A stretch of DNA of 64,000 bases from Paenibacillus lutimineralis (lineage in GTDB: Bacteria > Bacillota > Bacilli > Paenibacillales > Paenibacillaceae). The position numbers and the translations under genes were made by a program. Positions 57,534 to 64,000 of the stretch are shown piece after piece. The notes beneath the pieces were generated by a model. The model made no database searches, was not told the origin of the DNA, and worked only from the letters and a program-made list of their open reading frames with translations. The stretch is from assembly GCF_003991425.1 (NCBI RefSeq), contig NZ_CP034346.1, forward strand, positions 6,253,501 to 6,317,500, in the 5' to 3' direction. Every line of letters starts with the position of its first letter. Position 1 is the stretch's first letter.

Positions 57534-58448
57534 TTACCCTTGATAAGCGGATGCCTTCAAAACAACAGTCTTTTCATAAAACGTCCGAATCACTGCTGTC
57601 TCTACATCCGTCAGCTGCTTTAGCGGCTGCCTTGCTCTGGGCGACCGGATAATGCCCTGTGCATAGCATATATACTTCTCGTAAGGGATCACATCGAATT
57701 GCGCCATATGCGCAATCACCTCGTTACCCTCGGCCTGGAGTGCCGGAAGCTTCGACCAGCCGCCCCTCTCGGCCTCTTGAAACATCCGGATGAACAGCGG
57801 AGCCATCATATTGTACGTGCTGCCGATAGCGCCGTCAGCTCCAGTGAGAGCGCCGGCCGCATACACCTCGTCATGCCCGTTGAAGATTAAAAAGCGGTCT
57901 CCGCAGCGGGCACGAATTTGTTGCATCTCGAACAGATTGAGCGAGGTGAATTTGACGCCGATGCATTGGGAATGCCGCGCCATCTCCTCGTAGAAATCCA
58001 TCGACAGCTGGACTCCTGTTGCTCCTGGATAGTGATAGATAAGCATCGGCAGCGGGACGGCGGCCATAATTGCGTTATAGTGCTCCTTGATCTGTTCTAC
58101 CGTCGTTTTGTAATAAAACGGCACCACCGCCGACATAGCATCGACGCCCTGCCGCTCAGCATGACGCGCCAGCGCGATCGAAGCTTCCGTACCGATTGAT
58201 CCGATGTGGGCGATTATCGTTGACTTCCCTTCCGCCGCGCGGACGACCGTCTCCAACACCTCCTGCCTCTCCTTTGTACTCAGGATGAAGCCCTCACCAG
58301 TGCTTCCACCCACATAAAACCCTTTAATCCCCTGGGCCTGCAAATGCCAGACCAGACGGGCCAGAGACTCGCGGTCGATACTGCCGTCCTCGTGCATCGG
58401 CGTAATCAGCGCAGTATACACTCCTTTGAAATCATGCGGTTTTGTCAT
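57534..58448 (-). CDS. DapA/NanA-family aldolase, N-acetylneuraminate-lyase-like
   Basis: 304 residues, class I aldolase barrel. Schiff-base Lys166 lies in IGVKFTS; the tyrosine of YHYP is Tyr138; GGSTGEGF (48-55) is the carboxylate-binding loop. FNGHDEVYAAGALTGADGAIGSTYN resembles the corresponding NanA stretch more than DapA, so an acyl-sugar or 2-keto-3-deoxy acid substrate is more likely than lysine biosynthesis. It splits a keto acid to pyruvate plus an aldehyde or sugar. It is the last gene of the ABC importer operon, so the imported substrate may be sialic acid or a keto-deoxy sugar acid; this is inference. Confidence 0.88.
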   Translation of the reverse strand: MTKPHDFKGVYTALITPMHEDGSIDRESLARLVWHLQAQGIKGFYVGGSTGEGFILSTKERQEVLETVVRAAEGKSTIIAHIGSIGTEASIALARHAERQGVDAMSAVVPFYYKTTVEQIKEHYNAIMAAVPLPMLIYHYPGATGVQLSMDFYEEMARHSQCIGVKFTSLNLFEMQQIRARCGDRFLIFNGHDEVYAAGALTGADGAIGSTYNMMAPLFIRMFQEAERGGWSKLPALQAEGNEVIAHMAQFDVIPYEKYICYAQGIIRSPRARQPLKQLTDVETAVIRTFYEKTVVLKASAYQG

Positions 58449-58476
58449 CTCTATCGGCTCCTTTTTTGTAAGGCTG

Positions 58477-59316
58477 TCAACCTTTTACGCTCCCTGCTGT
58501 CATTCCCTCGATCAAATACTTCTGAATAAATGCGAAAATCACGATAATCGGCAAAATCACGATAACCCCATTTGCGAGCAATCCGCCCCAGTTGGTCGAG
58601 CCCATGCTTTCCATCAATTCGGCAATGCCGACCTGAACGGTTTTCGCATCAATGGAACTGGTTAAAATAAGCGAGTACTGATAGTCATTCCAGCCGAGAA
58701 TGAATGCATAAAGCGTGATCGACACCAGTCCCGGCAGGCTAAGCGGAATGATGACCGTAAACAACGTCCGCCACTTACCCGCGCCGTCAATCGCCGCAGC
58801 TTCCTCCAGCTCGGTCGGTATTGTGCGGAAAAACCCACTCATAATCCACACCCCGACTGGTATCGTTAGTGTCCCGTAAATCATCACCAAAATCGCTTTC
58901 GTATTCAGCAGCGAGAACGCCGCTGCCATTTTGTACCACGGAATCATGATCAGCGGTCCTTGAATCATCTGAGCCAGCACGATCAGCACGACGACCAGGC
59001 CGACGCCCGGTACCTTGTAACGGGCCAGACCATAGCCGCTAATACAGGCAACGGCTCCCGTAATCAGCGCGGTAATGCCGCACACGATAATCGAATTGAG
59101 CAGCAGACGGGGCAGCTGCAAACCCGCATCACCAAGCGCCCAGCGGTAATGTTCCCAGGTTAAATTGTCCACGATCCAGGTCGGTACCGTTGAGAACATT
59201 TCTGTATCCGGCTTCAGCGTCGTGACGATCAGCCAGGCGAACGGCAGCAACGTGAATATCATCAATAGCGCCAGCCAGACATAATTCGCCGTTTTTTGAG
59301 TAAAGGACTCCTTCAT
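58477..59316 (-). CDS. ABC transporter permease, MalG type (second sugar importer)
   Basis: 279 residues from the ATG at 59316 with GAGG eight bases upstream; an earlier GTG at 59325 is unlikely. Six membrane spans are predicted; the EAA motif reads IPTELEEAAAIDGAGKWRTLFTV, which is regular. It is the second membrane subunit of the importer. A 110-nt gap with a small hairpin separates it from the MalF-type gene, unlike the tight packing elsewhere in the operon. Confidence 0.92.
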   Translation of the reverse strand: MKESFTQKTANYVWLALLMIFTLLPFAWLIVTTLKPDTEMFSTVPTWIVDNLTWEHYRWALGDAGLQLPRLLLNSIIVCGITALITGAVACISGYGLARYKVPGVGLVVVLIVLAQMIQGPLIMIPWYKMAAAFSLLNTKAILVMIYGTLTIPVGVWIMSGFFRTIPTELEEAAAIDGAGKWRTLFTVIIPLSLPGLVSITLYAFILGWNDYQYSLILTSSIDAKTVQVGIAELMESMGSTNWGGLLANGVIVILPIIVIFAFIQKYLIEGMTAGSVKG

Positions 59317-59426
59317 AAGTCGCACCTCGAATCATACAACGTTGTTAGTGGCCCTGCATTGTGCGAGCCAGACCAAGACTCGTTCGAACATCGCGTCAAA
59401 CGCGAATGCTATCATTACTTGAACGT

Positions 59427-60371
59427 CTATTCCTGGTTTCGGCCGAACAGGCGCGAATAAATGACGACCAGAATCAATACCATCCCCATCGACAGCGTCG
59501 CGATTGCCGAACCTTTGCCAAGGTCGAAATAGACGAATGAATTCGTATATAAGTACGTCGGCAAAATACTGGTTGCATACCCCGGGCCACCGTTCGTCAG
59601 AGCCCATATCATTTCGAATTTGGTCCAGGAGGAGACAATGCTGACAAGCCCTGTCACGTACATGATCGGCTTCAGCATCGGCAGCGTTATCCGTGTAAAC
59701 CGCTGCCACGCGGAGGCTCCATCCATATGAGCCGCTTCGATCATCTCCCTAGAGATACCCGTGAGCCCGGACAACATCATCAGCGTAATATAGGGGAATC
59801 CCTTCCACGCTGACGTGAGCAGCAGTGCGGGCCAGACCAGTTGTTCGTCTCCAAGCCAGACGATATTCTCTGAAATAAGGTGAACCATTTTCAAATAATG
59901 GTTAAATAACCCGTAATGACCGTCGTAAATCCACTTCCAGACGATGCCGATAATGACGACGGGCGATACCCATGGAACCATCATCAATCCGCGCCATAGC
60001 CCTCTAAACCGTATCTTGCTGAACAAAATAATTGCGGCTGGGATCGCAATCGCGAATTGCAGCGCAGTGGACCCGAGCACCCAGATGAGGCTATTCCAAA
60101 AAATGCGCCAAAAGGCTACGTCGTTCATGAGCAGTTCCTTGTAATTGCCGAAGCCGTTGAACGACATGCCCCGTCCGGAGATAAGCGAGTAATCGTACAG
60201 GCTCAGCCGGATCGTTTCCGCAAGCGGATAAAATTGAAACACAACAATGTAAAGGACGACGGGCGCCAGCAAAAAATACCCGAAGCCGAATTCCCGAAAA
60301 AACGCCGAAACGCGTCCCCGCTGCCGGTTGAGCAGCGGATCCTGTTTATCTAGCCTCAGTATGTCGGACAT
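59427..60371 (-). CDS. ABC transporter permease, MalF type (second sugar importer)
   Basis: 314 residues from 60371; GGAAGCGGAAG precedes it. The first span is about 32-55 (FLLAPVVLYIVVFQFYP) and the next segment ETIRLSLYDYSLISG is typical of MalF-like N-termini. The EAA motif reads ISREMIEAAHMDGASAWQRFTR. It partners the downstream MalG-type subunit and the upstream binding lipoprotein, separated by 86 nt. Confidence 0.93.
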   Translation of the reverse strand: MSDILRLDKQDPLLNRQRGRVSAFFREFGFGYFLLAPVVLYIVVFQFYPLAETIRLSLYDYSLISGRGMSFNGFGNYKELLMNDVAFWRIFWNSLIWVLGSTALQFAIAIPAAIILFSKIRFRGLWRGLMMVPWVSPVVIIGIVWKWIYDGHYGLFNHYLKMVHLISENIVWLGDEQLVWPALLLTSAWKGFPYITLMMLSGLTGISREMIEAAHMDGASAWQRFTRITLPMLKPIMYVTGLVSIVSSWTKFEMIWALTNGGPGYATSILPTYLYTNSFVYFDLGKGSAIATLSMGMVLILVVIYSRLFGRNQE

Positions 60372-60457
60372 TTCTTCCGCTTCCTTTCCTTCTTTCGGTC
60401 TCATATCATCAGGTGGAGCCGCTACGGTTCGCCATGCAACTCCACGGGAGTCCCGGC

Positions 60458-61831
60458 CTATTCAAGTTTGGCCTTGATTTTGTCAATTCCGTCCTTCATG
60501 GCGGCATATGCCTCTTCAACCGTCACTTTGTCGTTCAATAGCTTGGCCATCTGTTCCTGAACGATCACTTCCATCTCGCTTTGCCCCGGAATTTTGTCCA
60601 TCGGAACACCGGATTCAGCGAGCAGTTTACTGAAATCGTTCAGCATTGTCTTGTGGCCCTCGATCGCTTTCGGATATATTTTTTCAGACTTCTTGATTAT
60701 TTCGTCTAGGCTCGTGCTTTTGATCGCCGTTACGTTGACGACGGATGCCGCCGTGCTGTTGAATTCCTGGGATGACCATTCCTGCATCAGTCTCCAAGCG
60801 ACCTCCTTGTTTTTGTTGTCCTTGAACATCGCGATGCCGACATTCGATACCGGCGCTTTGGCCGCCGTGCCAGAAGGTCCCTTCGGATACGCAATCGTTC
60901 GGGAGACGTTGACGATATCCGGGTTGATGCTGTATACGTTGGCCGTAAAGAACGTTCCAGCCGCAATCATTCCGACCTCGCCATTGCTGTAAGCGCGGAA
61001 CATTTCCGGGTAGCCCCAAGTCAGATGCGCTTTCGGCTGATAAGGCTCCAGATTTTTAAAATGCTGAAGCGTCTCCAGGAATTTGCTTTTGCTCTCATCT
61101 GAAGTATCACTCAGTAGCAGATCATTGCTATATGCGGCTGTGAACGGTACGCGGAAAGCGAATCGGGCTGTTCCAAGCGGATAGCCGAAACCGTACTTGC
61201 CATCCTTCGTCATCGCTTTGGCAGCATTCTCAACGTCCTCCCACGTTTGCAAGTCCTCCAGTTTCATGCCCGCTTCGTTCAGCATTTGCTCATTGACGAT
61301 CAACGTGAAGGAGTTAGCCAGATTCGGCACAGCGTACAGCTTACCGTCCTCCTGGGCATATTCCATCGTACCCGGCAGAAAATCATCCTTCTTCAGTTGC
61401 TCGCCCTCTTGCTCGAAGTAGGGCGTCAGGTCTTCCAGGCCGTTCAGCCGAACTAAATTGGTGACGTCCTGCGTCTGCGTGAGATCCGGGACGTCGCCAG
61501 AATTCAGCATGACGGACAGCTTTTTCTCCATATCCGCCCACGACAAATACATATACTCGATATTGACGTTCGGGTATTTCTCTTTCATTCTCGCCTTGAA
61601 CTGTTCAGCCAGTTCTTTCTCCGCCTCCGAAGTGCCCGGATAGACGAACCGGATGTCAGCCTTGACCGTGCTCCAATCGATGGCCTCTCCGCTAACAGCC
61701 GTCGATGGCGGCTCGCTTCCACTTCCGTTCTCTCCCGCGGTATTCCCGCCAGATGCTCCGCATCCGCTCACCAGCAGTGACAGCGCAACGATAACCGTAC
61801 CGAGCCCGAATCTTTTTTTCCCCCTACGCAT
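60458..61831 (-). CDS. Sugar-binding lipoprotein of the second ABC importer (SBP family 1)
   Basis: 457 residues from 61831, with GGAGG 11 bases upstream. Lipobox LLVSGC with Cys24 lipidated. The mature part follows the family: ADIRFVYPGTSEAEKELAEQF, INIEYMYLSW-type strand (VNIEYMYLSWADME), SGDVPDLTQTQDV, and GVGMIAAGTF-like hinge NGEVGMIAAGTFF. It captures a carbohydrate for the adjacent permeases. The operon end contains an aldolase, suggesting an acidic sugar. It diverges from the YesM-type kinase, whose response regulator probably controls it. Confidence 0.93.
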   Translation of the reverse strand: MRRGKKRFGLGTVIVALSLLVSGCGASGGNTAGENGSGSEPPSTAVSGEAIDWSTVKADIRFVYPGTSEAEKELAEQFKARMKEKYPNVNIEYMYLSWADMEKKLSVMLNSGDVPDLTQTQDVTNLVRLNGLEDLTPYFEQEGEQLKKDDFLPGTMEYAQEDGKLYAVPNLANSFTLIVNEQMLNEAGMKLEDLQTWEDVENAAKAMTKDGKYGFGYPLGTARFAFRVPFTAAYSNDLLLSDTSDESKSKFLETLQHFKNLEPYQPKAHLTWGYPEMFRAYSNGEVGMIAAGTFFTANVYSINPDIVNVSRTIAYPKGPSGTAAKAPVSNVGIAMFKDNKNKEVAWRLMQEWSSQEFNSTAASVVNVTAIKSTSLDEIIKKSEKIYPKAIEGHKTMLNDFSKLLAESGVPMDKIPGQSEMEVIVQEQMAKLLNDKVTVEEAYAAMKDGIDKIKAKLE

Positions 61832-62005
61832 GTCTTCATCATCCTCCCGTTTCGACTTGTCTTGCTTGTGCACAATCCCATCTTACCCGCGGATCCGAAG
61901 CTCAACAATGCGGCAATTTCAAGTTTTGGTGGATTCCGTCAAGGAACTGGTTGCCATCGCCCTTCCCCGTATTGAATGCAGAGAAAGGGTTTGCTAATGT
62001 AACAA

Positions 62006-62019
62006 TATAAAACGCTTTC
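62006..62019. promoter_or_regulatory. Cre-like element between the second ABC operon and the YesM gene
   Basis: ATAAAACGCTTTCA matches the cre consensus at 12 of 14 positions, missing the first two. It lies in the 239-bp divergent region. Functional importance is uncertain. Confidence 0.35.
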
Positions 62020-62070
62020 AAATCCCATTTTCTATGCGGCTCAATCAACGCCGCCTGCTGGAGGCATTCT

Positions 62071-63909
62071 ATGTTCGTATTTAGACAGCTGCAGACCAAA
62101 CTGTTCGTATCCTTTGTACTGCTCGTCCTTATTCCGCTGTTAACGCTTGGCTTCTTCTCGTTTCGCACCGCTACTTCCTCTCTGGAGAAGGAGACGGAGC
62201 AAAACCAAGCTCAGACGGTACGCCTGATCGGCAACAACATCAAGCTGATGCTGGACGATGCCGGCGACATCACCTCTTACATTATGAACAACGTCAGCTT
62301 ACAAAGCCTGCTCAGCCGGGACTTTAACGGACCGGTTAACGTTGAGCAGGCTGCTGCACTCGCTTATCTCGACAATATCAAAACCGCCAAAAAATATGTC
62401 AGTTTCCTTGTCATCTACGGGCAAAACGGGTTTTTATACCGCGATTTCAGTGAATTTTTCCGGCAGGTCATCCCATATACCGACTTCATCGAGATGCCGC
62501 TTTACACCGCCGTTGCTTCCCGGGACGGAGAGGCGTTCTGGACGTATTCCAGCACCTCCCTCTTTACGTACGGTCACAGCTACAATGAAATAATGATCGG
62601 ACGGCGGATCGTCGATTTATATGACCCGGACAACAAGCTTGGCTTGCTGTTTATGGGTGTAAACCGTGACGCAATCGGCAATATCATTCAGGACATCGAG
62701 ATTGTGCGCTCGTCCAACATCTTTATTTTTGATGACAACTACAATCTCGTATCGAGCAAGAGCCAGAACATCGAGTTGAAAAAAACACTGACGGACGACC
62801 TGGGGCTAAAGCGGCAGCTTTCACTTAAGACACATTCGGAGATCTACAATATCAACGGGAAGCGTTATTCCGTCGCCAGCACGGTCGTGGAACCTTATAA
62901 TTGGAACATCGTGAGCCTCACGCCGCTGGAAATCATCCAAAGTGAACACCGCATCATGCTAAATGTGACCCTGGCGCTGTCGTTATCGCTGCTCGCCCTA
63001 GTCGGACTCTGCTCGGTATTCCTGTCCCGCAGCATTACAAGGCCGATCAAGAAGTTGCTTCGCTCCATGAACAACTTCAAGCGGGGCGACTTCAACCAGA
63101 AAGTCGAGGTCACCTCGCGCGACGAGATCGGCCTGCTTACCCAAAAGTACAATGATATGGTCATCGAAACGAACAGTCTCATCCAGAAAGTATACATCAG
63201 TCAGACAAAACAAAAGATGATCGAGCTTAAGACGCTTCAGACCCAGATTGAACCGCATTTTCTGTACAATACGCTGGACTATATTTTTCTCAATTCCAAG
63301 ATGAACGGAGACGATAATACGGCCCAGGTGACGCAATCGCTGGCCGAGCTGTTCCGACTTTCCCTGAACAAGGGCAAGGATTACTATATGATCCGCCAGG
63401 AGCTAAGCCAGGTTAAGGCCTATATCCATATACAGCATGCCCGCTTCCCGAACCGGTTTGTTCCCCGTTACGAGATCGACCCGGACATATTGCCCTATTA
63501 TACGATGAAGCTGCTGCTGCAGCCGCTGGCGGAAAACGCCATCCTGCACGCCTTCAATATGAAACGGGAACGGCCCGGAACGCTGTTGATCAGAGGAAGA
63601 AAGCTTGACGGGCAGAGAGTGGAATTCGTCGTCGAAGACGACGGCTGCGGAATGAGTCCAGAGCTGGCAAACTCGCTGCTGTCCGGTGACGACGGAACAA
63701 ACCAGGCGACGGATGCGATCAGCGGCAAAGCTGGCGGCACCGGCTACGGCATTCGCAACGTCAACGAAAGGCTGACGATGATGTTCGGGCCTGAATACGC
63801 TCTGCGTATCGAGAGCGAACCTGGAGACGGCACACGTGTTCTGCTGGTCATTCCGCTCATATCTGACGATAACCAATGGAGGTTACTCTATGAAAATCAT
63901 GGTCATTGA
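62071..63909 (+). CDS. YesM-type sensor histidine kinase
   Basis: 612 residues. Span 1 about 8-30, an extracellular Cache-like sensor (about 35-290), span 2 about 298-318, HAMP (about 320-372), then the His_kinase module with phosphorylated His396 in TQIEPHFLYNTLDYI, and the ATPase motifs PLAENAILHAF, VVEDDGCGMSPE and TGYGIRNVNERLTMMFG. The family senses carbohydrates or related cues outside the cell and pairs with a YesN-type AraC response regulator. The downstream regulator gene overlaps its end by 20 nt. It diverges from the second sugar ABC operon, its probable target. Confidence 0.94.
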   Translation: MFVFRQLQTKLFVSFVLLVLIPLLTLGFFSFRTATSSLEKETEQNQAQTVRLIGNNIKLMLDDAGDITSYIMNNVSLQSLLSRDFNGPVNVEQAAALAYLDNIKTAKKYVSFLVIYGQNGFLYRDFSEFFRQVIPYTDFIEMPLYTAVASRDGEAFWTYSSTSLFTYGHSYNEIMIGRRIVDLYDPDNKLGLLFMGVNRDAIGNIIQDIEIVRSSNIFIFDDNYNLVSSKSQNIELKKTLTDDLGLKRQLSLKTHSEIYNINGKRYSVASTVVEPYNWNIVSLTPLEIIQSEHRIMLNVTLALSLSLLALVGLCSVFLSRSITRPIKKLLRSMNNFKRGDFNQKVEVTSRDEIGLLTQKYNDMVIETNSLIQKVYISQTKQKMIELKTLQTQIEPHFLYNTLDYIFLNSKMNGDDNTAQVTQSLAELFRLSLNKGKDYYMIRQELSQVKAYIHIQHARFPNRFVPRYEIDPDILPYYTMKLLLQPLAENAILHAFNMKRERPGTLLIRGRKLDGQRVEFVVEDDGCGMSPELANSLLSGDDGTNQATDAISGKAGGTGYGIRNVNERLTMMFGPEYALRIESEPGDGTRVLLVIPLISDDNQWRLLYENHGH

Positions 63910-64000
63910 CGACGAGCCCATCGTGCCCCAAGCTCTACGGGCCCTCATTCCATGGGAGGAGCACGGTTTTACATGGCTGCCGCCCGTGGACAACGGAGAA
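63890..64000 (+). CDS. YesN-type response regulator (partial)
   Basis: Only the first 37 codons are in the window. The ATG at 63890 has GGAGG seven bases upstream. The start MKIMVIDDEPIVPQALRALI has the receiver acidic pair (Asp7, Asp8, Glu9) typical of YesN, and the next residues IPWEEHGFTW are a family hallmark. It overlaps the kinase gene by 20 nt. The AraC-type output domain would lie beyond 64000. Confidence 0.9.
   Translation, partial: MKIMVIDDEPIVPQALRALIPWEEHGFTWLPPVDNGE

Noticed and set aside
59326..59426. Small gene in the gap between the permease genes
   Set aside because: Only a 5-bp hairpin (TCGCG/CGCGA) and no start with a ribosome-binding site; treated as intercistronic spacer.
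1..64000. CRISPR array, tRNA or rRNA genes, insertion sequences, prophage
   Set aside because: No regularly spaced 25-40-bp repeats, no cloverleaf sequence recognised, and no transposase or integrase among the genes.

Overview
The window looks like a stretch of chromosome from a Paenibacillus-type Firmicute. The evidence is AGGAGG-type ribosome-binding sites, lipoprotein sugar-binding proteins with MalF/MalG-type permeases, a YesM/YesN two-component pair, HPr kinase, CcpA-type cre sites, a secreted GH10-FnIII-CBM3 xylanase and a GH115 glucuronidase. I see no rRNA, tRNA, insertion sequence, integrase, phage module or CRISPR array. Most genes lie on the minus strand. Assignments come from reading motifs by eye; no database search was run.

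Layout. 1-6.4 kb: a cre-controlled sugar ABC transporter with an ArsR-type regulator, a multidomain xylanase and a MocR-type regulator. 6.4-14 kb: an acetyltransferase, a SUKH protein fused to an L7/L12-like domain, mqo, and a phosphate-uptake operon (secreted propeller protein, pstS, pstC, pstA) without pstB. 14.2-22 kb: an AraC regulator and a seven-gene operon encoding a UgpB-like ABC importer, a propeller protein, a metallophosphoesterase, a Gfo/Idh/MocA dehydrogenase and an acetyltransferase. 22-25 kb: an hprK paralogue, sfsA and trpB in a row. 25-32 kb: a MarR/ArsR/MFS operon diverging from a CarD-like gene through two operator copies, then a chemoreceptor with a long structured leader, and a MATE exporter. 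32-38 kb: an orphan DUF4062 protein, a berberine-bridge-type oxidase, SUKH and immunity-like genes (one interrupted by an amber codon), a PAS chemoreceptor, a hydrolase relic and a GyrI-like gene. 38-48.9 kb: a WYL regulator, GH115 enzyme, an LSm-like/Arg-Ser-rich protein, an RclA-like flavoprotein, a cupin, an AraC-GyrI regulator, a frameshifted phosphotransferase and a fused Ada. 48.9-55 kb: an OmpR-type two-component system, a VanZ protein and a MacB-type ABC exporter. 55-57.4 kb: three SUKH-type immunity-like genes, one with ankyrin repeats. 57.5-64 kb: a second sugar ABC operon with a NanA/DapA-family aldolase, divergent from a YesM/YesN two-component system cut by the window end.

How it fits together: the window is rich in plant-polysaccharide scavenging (xylanase, glucuronidase, three ABC importers), phosphate and possibly phosphoester scavenging, and antibiotic or toxin defence (ABC/VanZ, MATE, MFS, SUKH immunity). 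Several genes are recognisable family members with altered key residues: a MocR regulator with Gln in place of the PLP lysine, and an HPr kinase paralogue with an altered signature motif. Short regulatory DNA is unusually legible: twin MarR-type palindromes, an AraC-type 21-bp direct repeat, 19-bp-period repeats beside the ArsR-type gene, a perfect sigma-A promoter overlapped by cre, and many intrinsic terminators.
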